From assembly GCF_015710975.1 (NCBI RefSeq), contig NZ_CP049783.1:3014001-3078000 (forward strand): a DNA stretch of 64,000 bases, given 5' to 3'. The stretch comes from Paenibacillus polymyxa. Its GTDB lineage: Bacteria > Bacillota > Bacilli > Paenibacillales > Paenibacillaceae. The notes below the pieces were generated by a model. It was not told the origin of the DNA and did not search any database. It was given only the letters and a program-made list of their open reading frames with translations. Shown here one piece after another: positions 35,236 to 46,616 of this stretch; positions within the stretch are counted from its first letter, which is position 1; each line of letters begins with the position of its first letter. The translations under genes and the position numbers were made by a program.

Positions 35236-36033
35236 TTATGCTTTAGGATCGTGTCGAAAGCTACCAAGACGTTGTCCCATTTTCACCACGTCCCCAAGCT
35301 TCAATGCGGGGTCTGGCTCAAATGTGCCGTTTTCAGTCAGCAAAACTACGGTTGAGCCAAATTCGAAATAGGCGAGATCGTCACCTTTTGTCCAGGAAGT
35401 CGCTTGTTCATCCGTATATTTGATGCTGCTCACATTCATTGCGCCAACCTTGACGACCGCCACCTCACCATATTCGTGGGCCATGTACGTAATTTGTCGC
35501 TCATTGCGGCTAAGAACTCCTCTCATATGCTGCAAGCCAAAGTCATTCACTGGGTATACTTTGCCACGCAGATGTTCCTTTTCTACCAGTGTACCGGATA
35601 CCGGTGCATGAATGCGATGGTATTCTGCCGGGCTGAGATAGAGCACAAAAGCATAGCCGTGTGTGTACTTCTCAAGACGCGGAGAGCGGTTAAGAAGCTC
35701 TTCCAGCGTATAGTCTTGCCCCTTGACATTCAAAAGAGTACCAGACGTAATTGGGCCGGTAAACGTAATCCGTGCATCCACCGGACTGGTCATCACCTCG
35801 GCGTTCGTATCAATCGGGCGCATGCCCGCTTTTAATGTGCGTGTAAAATAGGCGTTCAGGGAGCGGTATTCTTTCCAATCCTGTTCCGCCTCATGCGTCT
35901 GGATCTGGTACGTACGTATAAAGGTGGGGATAAAAAGTCGGCTTGCACCGCTTTGCGCGAAGGAGCCCACAATCCGGCACACCCACTTGCGCGATGATAG
36001 CTCCGTCATAAGCCGCAGCCACTGTTTTGCCAT
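35236..36033 (-). CDS. psd: Phosphatidylserine decarboxylase
   Basis: Makes phosphatidylethanolamine from phosphatidylserine at the membrane, using a pyruvoyl group made by self-cleavage. It has 265 residues. SLNAYFTRTLKAGMRPI and SPVDARITFTGPI are N-terminal family blocks, HRIHAPVSGTL carries the conserved His, and EFGSTVVLL is the cleavage motif in the GST form. The start at 36033 follows GGGGGA; the longer frame to 36228 runs into the upstream gene region. No phosphatidylserine synthase gene is seen nearby. Confidence 0.93.
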   Translation of the reverse strand: MAKQWLRLMTELSSRKWVCRIVGSFAQSGASRLFIPTFIRTYQIQTHEAEQDWKEYRSLNAYFTRTLKAGMRPIDTNAEVMTSPVDARITFTGPITSGTLLNVKGQDYTLEELLNRSPRLEKYTHGYAFVLYLSPAEYHRIHAPVSGTLVEKEHLRGKVYPVNDFGLQHMRGVLSRNERQITYMAHEYGEVAVVKVGAMNVSSIKYTDEQATSWTKGDDLAYFEFGSTVVLLTENGTFEPDPALKLGDVVKMGQRLGSFRHDPKA

Positions 36034-36121
36034 TACAGATCCCCCTTGTTCATTTCCGAGCCGTCTTGGCCGGAACCTGTCCGGCCGCTCTGAACTATAT
36101 TGACACAGAATGTGACGTAAA

Positions 36122-37249
36122 TCAATACAGGGGACGGCCAGGTGAACGTTCGATGCCTGACGAAGACATTCGTTCGAGAAGCCAACGAGCGTAAGCCATC
36201 GGCTGAGCATATGTTTCTTTCCAGACATTACTCATGCCTGCCTGGCTAAAGCCATAGCGCTGATCACGACCGTTGCATTCGATAAAAATAATCTTGCCTT
36301 CATGGGTAATTCCCAGATCCAGTCCGACATCGGCGAGACGGGGTAGGTGTTGTGCCAATCGGTGGACGATTTGCAATGAGAGTCTCTCTAGCTCATTCAT
36401 CAGCCGGGCTATGTTTGAGTTTTGAACTGTCTCTGTTCGTGATAACACCTCTGGTAGGGAACGGGCCGTACCGCCCTGGGCTACATTCGAGACGAAAGTG
36501 TGGGATGGAGCAATTTTGGCAAACATGCCTGTCACGCCCCAGATTCCGCCATATCCGCGCTGAACGGTCACACGGATATCAAATGGACGATTATCGCATA
36601 AAGCAAGCGGAATGGTTTCCTGAATGATATGAGGTACACGCATCAGTCGCTTATGCAGAAATAAAGGGAGTTCTCCGACATTCAACCGTAGTGTGGACCA
36701 ACGCCCAGGTATCGTTGGATGAGCACATTGCAATGTCCAGCTTCCGCTGGAATGCCTCAGCCGCATAATTCCTCTACCCACGCTGCCGCTACTGGGTTTA
36801 ATTACAACATCCCCGGTTTGCTCCATCAAGGTACGGATGGAAGACAGGTTGCCTTGCAATGTTTTGGGCAGGTGGGAATGTAGCAGAGGGTCTTCCTGTA
36901 GAATTGCATGTATATGGTCTTTGCCGAAACGGTTTTGTTCATTAAAAATATAGAATCCCTTGTGTACCAGCCTGTTGATATCGCGGGCATTTTCATTTTG
37001 CCGATAGAGAGTCCGATTGTGGATGACTGGCGGCAACGGAAGAGTCATCTGCCGATACTCGTTACCGTTTTTAACAAAAGCCCGGCATGTTCCGGACGAT
37101 ATATGAATATCTTCCAGACGAAGAAAGCAGGGGATTAGCTCGTGGCTTAATCCGGCCTCTTCGTAATTGGCGATGGATTCATATCGCGTCTTCATGACGG
37201 GAATGCCCCGATAAGTTGCCGGGTTGAGCATGACGCCGACATGCAACAT
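36122..37249 (-). CDS. YheC/YheD-family ATP-grasp protein (endospore coat associated)
   Basis: A 375-residue member of the YheC/D group, ATP-grasp proteins found with the spore coat of Bacillus. The N-terminal third resembles the YheC/D leader (LHVGVMLNPATYRG), and the ATP-grasp part includes VIKPSSGSVGRGIMRLR, IQETIPLALCDNRPFDIRVTVQR and LGITHEGKIIFIECNGRD, which supplies metal-binding Glu and Asn. ATG 37249 lies 12 bases after GGAGG, a rather long spacing. A SigK-like promoter precedes it on the minus strand. It is divergent from a GT4 gene. Confidence 0.8.
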   Translation of the reverse strand: MLHVGVMLNPATYRGIPVMKTRYESIANYEEAGLSHELIPCFLRLEDIHISSGTCRAFVKNGNEYRQMTLPLPPVIHNRTLYRQNENARDINRLVHKGFYIFNEQNRFGKDHIHAILQEDPLLHSHLPKTLQGNLSSIRTLMEQTGDVVIKPSSGSVGRGIMRLRHSSGSWTLQCAHPTIPGRWSTLRLNVGELPLFLHKRLMRVPHIIQETIPLALCDNRPFDIRVTVQRGYGGIWGVTGMFAKIAPSHTFVSNVAQGGTARSLPEVLSRTETVQNSNIARLMNELERLSLQIVHRLAQHLPRLADVGLDLGITHEGKIIFIECNGRDQRYGFSQAGMSNVWKETYAQPMAYARWLLERMSSSGIERSPGRPLY

Positions 37250-37286
37250 GAGTATGTCCGCCCTCCTTATCGTCATTCCAACTAAT

Positions 37287-37314
37287 CATACTATGGTTCT
37301 AGTCCATCATATGT
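37287..37314 (-). promoter_or_regulatory. SigK-like promoter of the YheC/D gene
   Basis: On the minus strand TACA, a 16-base spacer, then CATAGTATG (37295-37287), one base from CATAnnnTA. It is 38 bases before the start codon. Confidence 0.45.
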
Positions 37315-37434
37315 ATCAAAGGTCGGCCAGGCATGGACGCTAGCCTTGCGGTATGCCCAAAGTAGTAAGTCAGGCACCTTTCAGAGCAGGGAACGATATG
37401 ATACAAGATGAGTGTTGAAGGGTGAAGGAATAAG

Positions 37435-38619
37435 GTGAGGAAAGTAGGTGAGGTGATGCAGAGACTGAAGGTAGCAGTCATTACACCGGGCTCTTTTGTT
37501 ATACCTTCGTCCCGCAGCAGTTCAGTGGAGAGGGTAATTGCTCGTATGGTACCACTGGCTAGCCATAAGCTTCAGGCACAGATCTATGGCATAAGAGGGG
37601 CAGAAACACCGGATCACGGCGATGTTGACGGAATTCCTTGTATGCGCTATACGCGGGGAGCAGGATATATTCCCGAGGTAATCGCTGATTTGAAAAGATG
37701 GTTACCTGCGGTTATAGATGTACACAACCGCCCCGCAGTTGCTTATGCCATTCGCGAGGCTTTGCCCAATAGCAAAATTGTGCTGACTTTGCATTCCACC
37801 ACGTTCATCCGGGAGCCTCACCTCAAACGGAAGGACATGGGTAGGCTGTTGTTGCCGCTGGATCGTATTATTGTGAACAGTGCGTATTTAGGGGCTGTTG
37901 TGGCTTCTGACAGTCCCGATGCGGTCAGAGAGCGCATCGTCATCAACAAGCTGGGTATTCATCCTGGCGATTTCCTACCACGGTGGACTCCTGCAGCAGA
38001 AGCGATCAGGTCGGCTCGATTGGAAGATTTCGGCTGGTCAGGCCGCCGAATCGTGTTATTTGCAGGCAGACTGGTGCCGGGGAAGGGAGTTCATCGGTTG
38101 CTAAAGGCCTTGCGGCGTATCGTCCATACCTGTCCGGACGTGCTGCTGCTTATAGCAGGGAGTGCCTATTACGGTCACGACCGCCTCACGCCATACACCG
38201 CAGCATTGCATCGGCAGATACGTAAACTAAGGTTGGCGAGGCATGTGCACTTCCTGGGTTATGTGCCGCATCCGGCATTGGCCTCGTTATATCAGTTAGC
38301 CGATGTGGCGGTTGTTCCTTCAGTAGAAGCTGAAGCCTTCGGGCTGGTCAATCTGGAAGCCATGGCGGCAGGCGTGCCTGTGGTAGCCTCACGAATCGGT
38401 GGTATTCCGGAGGTTATACAACACGGCAAGACAGGCTGGTTGGTTTATCCGTCACACGGCGAGCAGGAAATGGCCGACGCCATCATCAGGTTGCTCCAGC
38501 AGCCTGACTTACGGCAACGGATGGGAGAAGCCGGGCTGGGTGAGGTGCGAAGCCAATTTTTATGGCAGCACTCTGCAGAACGCTGGGCTCAAATTGTAAC
38601 AGACTGTGCAATTGAGTGA
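37435..38619 (+). CDS. GT4-family glycosyltransferase (YtcC-like)
   Basis: A GT-B retaining glycosyltransferase of 394 residues. The N-terminal acceptor domain starts RLKVAVITPGSFVIPSSRSSSVERV; the donor domain has VLFAGRLVPGKGVHRLLKAL and the EX7E-type motif EAEAFGLVNLEAMAAGVPVVASRIGGIPEV. Spore-coat-associated YtcC of B. subtilis is of this type, and neighbouring genes look spore-related, so a spore glycan role is a fair inference. GTG 37435 follows GAAGGA; ATG 37456 is an alternative start. Confidence 0.85.
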   Translation: MRKVGEVMQRLKVAVITPGSFVIPSSRSSSVERVIARMVPLASHKLQAQIYGIRGAETPDHGDVDGIPCMRYTRGAGYIPEVIADLKRWLPAVIDVHNRPAVAYAIREALPNSKIVLTLHSTTFIREPHLKRKDMGRLLLPLDRIIVNSAYLGAVVASDSPDAVRERIVINKLGIHPGDFLPRWTPAAEAIRSARLEDFGWSGRRIVLFAGRLVPGKGVHRLLKALRRIVHTCPDVLLLIAGSAYYGHDRLTPYTAALHRQIRKLRLARHVHFLGYVPHPALASLYQLADVAVVPSVEAEAFGLVNLEAMAAGVPVVASRIGGIPEVIQHGKTGWLVYPSHGEQEMADAIIRLLQQPDLRQRMGEAGLGEVRSQFLWQHSAERWAQIVTDCAIE

Positions 38620-38646
38620 CGTGGTCGTGGTTACGTGCATAGGCTA
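38619..38646 (+). promoter_or_regulatory. SigK-like promoter before the WIAG-type gene
   Basis: AC (38619-38620), about 17 bases, then CATAGGCTA (38638-38646), a full CATAnnnTA match. Confidence 0.5.
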
Positions 38647-38733
38647 TCGCATAGGCATTAGGCCATGATTCCCACCTGGGTGAATGAAGCGGAGCGACCG
38701 CTGTTTCACTCCTGTGTCAAAGGAGCGGTCATC

Positions 38734-39522
38734 ATGAACCATCGCACGAACCATAACCCTAAGGATAAAAAAATAGCACGGCGTAACCATTCCAATACTG
38801 TCCCCTCTCCCCGTGTAAACAAGGAGAAAACGGTTTCGCCTGCTGTTGCTGGCAGTCACAGACCCACTCAGCGTGGAACGGCAAGGGTACCTGTTCCCGT
38901 AGAGAAGGATACCCCGGTGCAAGCTATAGAGGAAGCAGCATGGAAAAAGCATAAGCTTCCCAAAACGCTGGAGGAAGCGATGCAGATGAATCGATCATCT
39001 GTGCTGCTGTTGTCTGTGCCTGACTCAGATACCGAATACGGAACGGATCACGACATGGCGTCTATGAAGACGGAAGGTCAGACCGAGCAAGATTCGTTAT
39101 TGGATTGCTCTATAACCAGTATTCATATTGCGGAAGGAAGACAGCGTCCAAAGCAGCGAATGCGCTTGCCAGAGCAAGATACCCATCTAGTTTCTCAGAC
39201 TGAAAAAGAATTAGGTCGGAATGCCATTCATGTTGGCTCAGTGACCGATGACGGGACTACTGACAGTGAAGTGACTTTACCTCAATTTGGCAGCACTTCT
39301 TTTTATCTTTCTGCACAAGAAGTTACAAGCAAAGTGAACGTTGTGTTTGATAAGCCTTTTATAGACACGCAATATGCAATCACCGCCAATGCGAGCGTAC
39401 CGGGAGTGATAGTGTCCGTCACACAACGACAGAGGCATTCGGCAGTGCTTACAGTGGAACGCAGACAACCGGGTCAGATATGTGAGGGATGGATTCTCTG
39501 GATTGCGATGGGGACATCATAG
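38734..39522 (+). CDS. Hypothetical protein with a C-terminal WIAG-type beta domain
   Basis: I do not recognise the whole protein (262 residues). The first 150 residues are hydrophilic and low in complexity, with a basic N-terminus (NHNPKDKKIARRNH). The last 75 residues (FYLSAQEVTSKVNVVF ... GQICEGWILWIAMGTS) look like a compact beta domain of the sort named WIAG-tail in Paenibacillus proteins, somewhat like H-type lectin repeats. ATG 38734 follows AAAGGAG by nine bases. A SigK-like promoter and the adjacent GT4 gene suggest a spore-surface protein. Confidence 0.6.
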   Translation: MNHRTNHNPKDKKIARRNHSNTVPSPRVNKEKTVSPAVAGSHRPTQRGTARVPVPVEKDTPVQAIEEAAWKKHKLPKTLEEAMQMNRSSVLLLSVPDSDTEYGTDHDMASMKTEGQTEQDSLLDCSITSIHIAEGRQRPKQRMRLPEQDTHLVSQTEKELGRNAIHVGSVTDDGTTDSEVTLPQFGSTSFYLSAQEVTSKVNVVFDKPFIDTQYAITANASVPGVIVSVTQRQRHSAVLTVERRQPGQICEGWILWIAMGTS

Positions 39523-39858
39523 ATAATAAATATACACAGCTTTTGTTTATGGTAATGTTAGAACAACCTCAGACACTGAAACAGGAATGAAAAAACGCCA
39601 TTCTTTCCTATGATTATAAGGAAAGAATGGCGTTTTTTTACTTTTTTTAATCGGCAGAGCATAATAGCCAAAAGCTAAATCGAGCGAAGGTAAAGGAGCT
39701 AATGCATGACATAAAAAAGAGCTTAGTACAGCTTGTTTTATAGTCATGATCTACAAATATGACACTTTGACACTACCGTATGTGACAGATAACAAGTTAG
39801 ATTCGAAGGGCAATTTATAACGTATTAGCAAATAAAATAAAGAGTAGGAGAGAATCAA
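39523..39858. other. Intergenic region with a strong bidirectional terminator
   Basis: A 336-base gap. It holds the terminator at 39590-39640 and, downstream, the direct repeat TGACACTTTGACAC (39767-39780) about 80 bases before the sensor-domain gene, which could be an operator. Nothing else supported. Confidence 0.4.
39590..39640. terminator. Bidirectional terminator with a 19-bp perfect stem
   Basis: AAAAACGCCATTCTTTCCT pairs perfectly with AGGAAAGAATGGCGTTTTT around a nine-base loop. T-runs on both strands. Confidence 0.9.
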
Positions 39859-40449
39859 ATGACGAAAGAATCAGCTCGCAAAAGGTTGCAAGATTTCTAC
39901 TTTTTGTTATTTACCTTCGGGTCTGGACTGTTTTATTTTTGCTTCTATTTGGCCAGCATTACATTTGCGTTAGCGATGACGGTTATCTTCGTGGGTATTC
40001 CCTTGTTGGCGCGTGTGTTGCGAACAACTCACACGTTTGTCCAATATGAACGCATTCAGACGAAGGTTTATACGAATATATCAATAGAGCCAATCCTGAC
40101 AAGGACAAACAGTGGAAGGGATAAATGGATGAAAGCGAGAGAAGCAATTCTTAGTAGTAGCAATTGGAGGGCCGTTTTTTGGCTTATGCAGAAATTTTTT
40201 ATTGGGGTGATTAGCCTCATATGTGCCGTTATATTGTACATAGCTCCGCTCGTATTTATCGTTACACCGATACTTTTTCAACATCTTGAGCTATACTTAT
40301 TGGGATTCGCTGTGGATTCATGGGAAAAGGCTATAAGTGTCATGATCGCTGGGTGTATTCTCGTCTGGATCAATACCCGCATTGGAAAGAGCCTAGTTCA
40401 AATCGTTGGAATGTACACGCGCTCTATGTTCAAAGCTATTAAGGAGTGA
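39859..40449 (+). CDS. Sensor-domain membrane protein upstream of the fused kinase
   Basis: A 196-residue membrane protein of the putative sensor family that is often found next to, or fused with, HisKA_3-type kinases. It has four hydrophobic segments in two pairs (LLFTFGSGLFYFCFYLASITFALAMTVIFVGIPLLA; FFIGVISLICAVILYIAPLVFIVTPI and MIAGCILVWINTRIG). RBS AGGAG precedes the ATG, and the kinase start follows four bases after the stop, so the two are co-translated. Likely role: input partner of the fused kinase. Confidence 0.75.
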   Translation: MTKESARKRLQDFYFLLFTFGSGLFYFCFYLASITFALAMTVIFVGIPLLARVLRTTHTFVQYERIQTKVYTNISIEPILTRTNSGRDKWMKAREAILSSSNWRAVFWLMQKFFIGVISLICAVILYIAPLVFIVTPILFQHLELYLLGFAVDSWEKAISVMIAGCILVWINTRIGKSLVQIVGMYTRSMFKAIKE

Positions 40450-40453
40450 TAAT

Positions 40454-42244
40454 TTGTTTACAGCCTGGAAACAATGGCTCTGGTATGACTGGTTATTGCT
40501 TTGTATACGTTTTGTCATCTGGTTCTCATTGATGATAACTACGATCCAACACCAAGACCATTTAACTGTGCCCCTTTGGATCATCATTCTTTGGGAAGTT
40601 GTCTCATTTTCAGTACCTTGGATTTGTTTAATGTTCAGTTATCGCTACTATCTGCTTACTGAGATGGTTTTGTTTGGCGGAGTGTGCTTCTACTTAACCT
40701 TATTATTTCCGGGGGCGTATCTTGCATTTTTAATGCCAACTTTCATGATCGCGGCAAATAGTGCTCATAAATCATTCCGTTGGTCGGGTTCTATTACAGT
40801 TGTTTTGTTTCCGTTGCTCATTGCAATGTTTTCCCCAGGAACAGATCTATGGGCGATTATCCCACAAATCGGTCTGACTTTTGCGATGGGATTTTCCTTT
40901 CACTTACTAGTTTCTAATTACCGCCAAAATGAAGTTATTCGCAATCAGAAGCTTGTGCTGGAACAGTACCTATCTCAGATTGAGCAGATTACTTTGTTGG
41001 AGGAGCGCGATAGACTTTCCAAAGATTTGCATGATACGATGGGGCATTCCTATACCTCGATCATTATGGGGTTGGAAATATTGCGTACGGAATTAGCGAC
41101 AAAAGATGGAGAGCAAAAAATCGACTCATTATTGCAATTGGCCCGTAACAGTATGGAGGAAGTGAGAGCCTATTTGCATCAAATAGATTCACCACAAGAA
41201 TCACTTCCCTTGACTGTTACTTTGCAACAATTAGCAGAGGAGTTCCAGAAACATGCACAAGTAAATGTACGCACTCGAATAATAGGGGAAGAGTACATAG
41301 TCTCCAAACAAGCGAAAATGACGTTCTATCGGAGCTTGCAGGAATCGCTGACTAATGCCGTGCGCCATGGACAATCCACTGAAATCATTGTGTCACTGCA
41401 TTTTGAACCGCAACAGACGAGATTGGATGTGCAGGATAATGGCGGCGGAGTGGAGGAGTGGAAGGATGGCTTCGGATTAACTGCAATGAAAGAACGTGCG
41501 ACACAGTTACAAGGAAGAGTCACTGTATACTCCGAAAAAGGCGAAGGGACGTTCATTTCATGCGTGTTACCCAGACTGGTACAATTGTCCGATGAACGAA
41601 TCCGCTTGTGTATCGTCGATGATCATTCGTTTATCCGAGACAGTCTCCATACCATCTTGGACGGACAGGAGGACCTAGAGGTGGTGGGGGTGGCCGAAGA
41701 TGGGGAACAGGCTGTGGAATTGTGCAGAAGCCTGAATCCGGATTTAATATTAATGGATTTGGAGATGCCCAATCAGGATGGGATTCGTGCAACCCAAATA
41801 ATCAAGGAGACATGGCCTGACATTCGCGTCCTCATCCTGTCAACGTTTCAGGATACAGAGAGGGCGAAGGAAATCATGCGAAGCGGCGCTGACGGCTATT
41901 TGCTGAAATCCATAGAATCGCGTGAACTGGCTGAAACGATTCGCCTCGTCTATCGGGGAGGCACGGTAATTAACCAAGATTTGTTCCATAGAATGTGGGA
42001 CGGAAATGATGAAGAAGAGTCAGTCGGACCGAGGTCAGATGGAGAAGAGTATGGCTTAACGAAACGTGAACTAGAGGTTTTGAATCTTTTATCTCAAGGA
42101 AACCGTTATAAAACAATTTCTGAGAAACTTTACCTATCCAACGGAACAGTAAGAAATTACGCCTCCACTCTCTATGACAAGCTGGGAGTCAACAATCGAG
42201 AAGAAGCTGTGCAAAAAGCAAGAGATACAGGATTACTTTTATAA
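40454..42244 (+). CDS. Fused sensor histidine kinase / NarL-type response regulator
   Basis: One 596-residue polypeptide holding a whole two-component system. Five or six N-terminal membrane segments (to about residue 160), coiled helix, HisKA_3 with LSKDLHDTMGHSYTS (phosphoacceptor H193), HATPase_c with NGGGVEEWKDGFGLTAMKER, then a receiver domain (CIVDDHSFIRD; phosphoacceptor D435 in LMDLEMPNQDG; K in YLLKSIES) and a LuxR-type HTH (TKRELEVLNLLSQG ... YLSNGTVRNYASTLYDKLGV). The relatives LiaS/LiaR or DesK/DesR are normally two proteins. The start is TTG 40454, seven bases after AAGGAG. It follows the sensor-domain gene directly. Confidence 0.88.
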   Translation: MFTAWKQWLWYDWLLLCIRFVIWFSLMITTIQHQDHLTVPLWIIILWEVVSFSVPWICLMFSYRYYLLTEMVLFGGVCFYLTLLFPGAYLAFLMPTFMIAANSAHKSFRWSGSITVVLFPLLIAMFSPGTDLWAIIPQIGLTFAMGFSFHLLVSNYRQNEVIRNQKLVLEQYLSQIEQITLLEERDRLSKDLHDTMGHSYTSIIMGLEILRTELATKDGEQKIDSLLQLARNSMEEVRAYLHQIDSPQESLPLTVTLQQLAEEFQKHAQVNVRTRIIGEEYIVSKQAKMTFYRSLQESLTNAVRHGQSTEIIVSLHFEPQQTRLDVQDNGGGVEEWKDGFGLTAMKERATQLQGRVTVYSEKGEGTFISCVLPRLVQLSDERIRLCIVDDHSFIRDSLHTILDGQEDLEVVGVAEDGEQAVELCRSLNPDLILMDLEMPNQDGIRATQIIKETWPDIRVLILSTFQDTERAKEIMRSGADGYLLKSIESRELAETIRLVYRGGTVINQDLFHRMWDGNDEEESVGPRSDGEEYGLTKRELEVLNLLSQGNRYKTISEKLYLSNGTVRNYASTLYDKLGVNNREEAVQKARDTGLLL

Positions 42245-42250
42245 GAGAAA

Positions 42251-42323
42251 AGGACGCCCCTTTGAGGGGGCGCCATAAATAAGGGGGAAGGGGTGCAGAC
42301 TTGTACACTGCACCCCTATTTTT
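42251..42323 (+). terminator. Hairpin pair and terminator after the fused kinase gene
   Basis: A first stem CGCCCC/GGGGCG (42255-42272) is followed by AGGGGTGCAG/CTGCACCCCT (42289-42317) with a nine-base loop and ATTTTT. On the minus strand the first hairpin is followed by CCTTTTC and could weakly end npr. Confidence 0.75.
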
Positions 42324-42409
42324 CGTCCATGGTATGGGCAGAGCCAAGTGACAGTTGCACAATGGCAAAGGTCTATGGACGAGAAAATGAGGAGGATCGT
42401 GTATATGAT

Positions 42410-44745
<2,336 letters not shown>

Positions 44746-45684
44746 ATGAAAAAGCGTGGAAGAGCTGGATTCAAGATTAATCGGAGGCGGCATTCTAGGG
44801 CTTATTATCATTCTAAGATGTGGCTGCCGTACCGAATGCCGAACATGGATAAGAAGCCGATAGTCTCTGACAAGAGCGATGTACTCGAAACGGAGAGAGG
44901 GGCACAAATCGGCGAAGCGCGGCCATCTGAACCATCATCAGCGGGAAAGATTATCGTATCTGTCATTATTCCGGCCATGAATGAGCAAAGAACAATCGGA
45001 GCTGTGATTCGCGAAGCGCGCCATGTCCATCCACATACAGAGGTTATCGTCGTTGAGAACGGATCACACGATAGAACGGCGAAGGTGGCTGCGGCGGCGG
45101 GGGCTCGTGTACTTTCCTTCCCGGAACCGCTCGGACATGATGTTGGCCGTCGTATTGGAGCGGAAGCGGCATCCGGACAGATCCTGCTTTTTCTGGATGG
45201 TGATATCGTCATTCCCTGCGTCAGACTTCGGCCATTTATACAGGCCGTAAGTGCAGGAGCGGATGTGGTGCTGAATGATTACCATGGACCTGTGAATCGC
45301 ACGCCCATACATCCTGTAGTTGAGGCAAAGCATGTATTGAATATCTTGTCGAATCGTGCTGATTTAGGGGGAGCCTCTATGACTGGTATTCCACACGCCA
45401 TAAGTCAAAAGGCTTTAAAGGAAATAGGTCTAAAGTCCTTGGAGAAACCTCCCCTATTTCAAGTGATGTCCATCGTCTCCGGGTTGCGAGTGGTGACTGT
45501 ACATGGAATAGCTGTCGGTAAAATGAACGCAACACGTAAAAAACAGAACGGCAAGGACCCGCTGGCAGATGTAATTGTCCAGGATCACCTGGATGCTATT
45601 GCCTGGCTTACATCACGTCTGGGAGCACGTGCGGGATATACAGATTTGGAGCGCAAACGGATCAGAGACGAGGTGAAAACGTGA
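44746..45684 (+). CDS. GT2-type glycosyltransferase with a basic N-terminal extension
   Basis: A GT-A fold family 2 enzyme of 312 residues. VSVIIPAMNEQRTIGAVIREA and VIVVENGSHDRTAKVAA form the nucleotide-binding part, and LLFLDGDIVIP carries the DxD-like metal site. The first 45 residues are an Arg/Lys-rich extension (KKRGRAGFKINRRRHSR). It is clearly paralogous to the next gene (GHDVGRRIGAEAA vs GHDVGRAVGARLT). Donor and acceptor are unknown. GGAGGTGAG precedes the ATG. The stop overlaps the next GTG. Confidence 0.83.
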   Translation: MKKRGRAGFKINRRRHSRAYYHSKMWLPYRMPNMDKKPIVSDKSDVLETERGAQIGEARPSEPSSAGKIIVSVIIPAMNEQRTIGAVIREARHVHPHTEVIVVENGSHDRTAKVAAAAGARVLSFPEPLGHDVGRRIGAEAASGQILLFLDGDIVIPCVRLRPFIQAVSAGADVVLNDYHGPVNRTPIHPVVEAKHVLNILSNRADLGGASMTGIPHAISQKALKEIGLKSLEKPPLFQVMSIVSGLRVVTVHGIAVGKMNATRKKQNGKDPLADVIVQDHLDAIAWLTSRLGARAGYTDLERKRIRDEVKT

Positions 45685-46616
45685 CTAGAGTATATCGTAG
45701 AAGAAAGCGTGAAGACCCGGGCTGGGGGCTAAGACGTATACAGCGAAAACGAGAAACGACGGCTTCGATGCATAGCCGCAGGGTGAGAAAACTCTCACCT
45801 CGGGCAAAAGAAATGCCCGAAGTCCATCTGACTGAGGAACGTGAAGCCTCCAGTGATATTGTATTGCAGGGGACCGCAGCAGCCGTGGTCAGCGTCTGTA
45901 ATGAGGAGACTACGATTGACCGGGTACTGGGTGAGCTGGAAAAACTTCCGCTTGCGGATATCGTGGTCGTATTAAACGGCTGTACGGATGGTACGCGCTC
46001 CGCCGTAGCCAAACGTCATCCTGGCGCGACTCTCGTCGACGTACCGGGTCGTCTGGGGCATGATGTTGGCCGTGCGGTAGGCGCACGTCTGACGCAGGCT
46101 GATATTGTGCTGTTCGTGGACGGAGATTTGCCGATCCCAGCGTCTGATTTGCTGCCTTTTCTTCAAGCGGTGGATCAGGGAACGGATGTGGCGCTTAATG
46201 ATCTGGGCAGACATTTGCCGCCTTATACCCAGCAGGACAGCGTAACACGGTGCAAAGGGTTTCTGAACCGCGTACTGCGCAGGTCGGATCTTGGAGCAAG
46301 CTCATTGACCGCTGTACCGCATGCATTATCTCGGCGTGTGCTGGATCAACTTGGGCCAGCCGTGCTTGCGGTACCGCCGAAGGCCCATGCGATGGCGATT
46401 CTGCATGGCATGATCGTGGCAGCCGTACATGCTGTCGATGTGATTAAAACAAACCGCAAGCGGACCTTCAATGTCGGGAAAGGGAACGCTATGGAGCAAT
46501 TAATTATCGGCGATCATGCAGAGGCGCTGACGGCCGTGTTTCAGGTAGCCGGGTATTCTCCGTTAGGGCCTGTTCCAACACGGGTAGACGTTGCCAAAGG
46601 GAGGAATGCACGATGA
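45681..46616 (+). CDS. GT2-type glycosyltransferase, paralogue of the preceding gene
   Basis: A 311-residue GT-A enzyme. AAVVSVCNEETTIDRVLGELEKL and VVLNGCTDGTRSAVAKRHPG are the nucleotide-binding blocks, and LFVDGDLPIP is the DxD site. The first 55 residues are strongly basic (VYRRRKRE, RRIQRKRE, SRRVRKLSPRAKE). It begins at GTG 45681, overlapping the preceding stop by four bases, and its own stop overlaps the next ATG by four bases, so this is a tightly coupled operon. Confidence 0.82.
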   Translation: MTRVYRRRKREDPGWGLRRIQRKRETTASMHSRRVRKLSPRAKEMPEVHLTEEREASSDIVLQGTAAAVVSVCNEETTIDRVLGELEKLPLADIVVVLNGCTDGTRSAVAKRHPGATLVDVPGRLGHDVGRAVGARLTQADIVLFVDGDLPIPASDLLPFLQAVDQGTDVALNDLGRHLPPYTQQDSVTRCKGFLNRVLRRSDLGASSLTAVPHALSRRVLDQLGPAVLAVPPKAHAMAILHGMIVAAVHAVDVIKTNRKRTFNVGKGNAMEQLIIGDHAEALTAVFQVAGYSPLGPVPTRVDVAKGRNAR

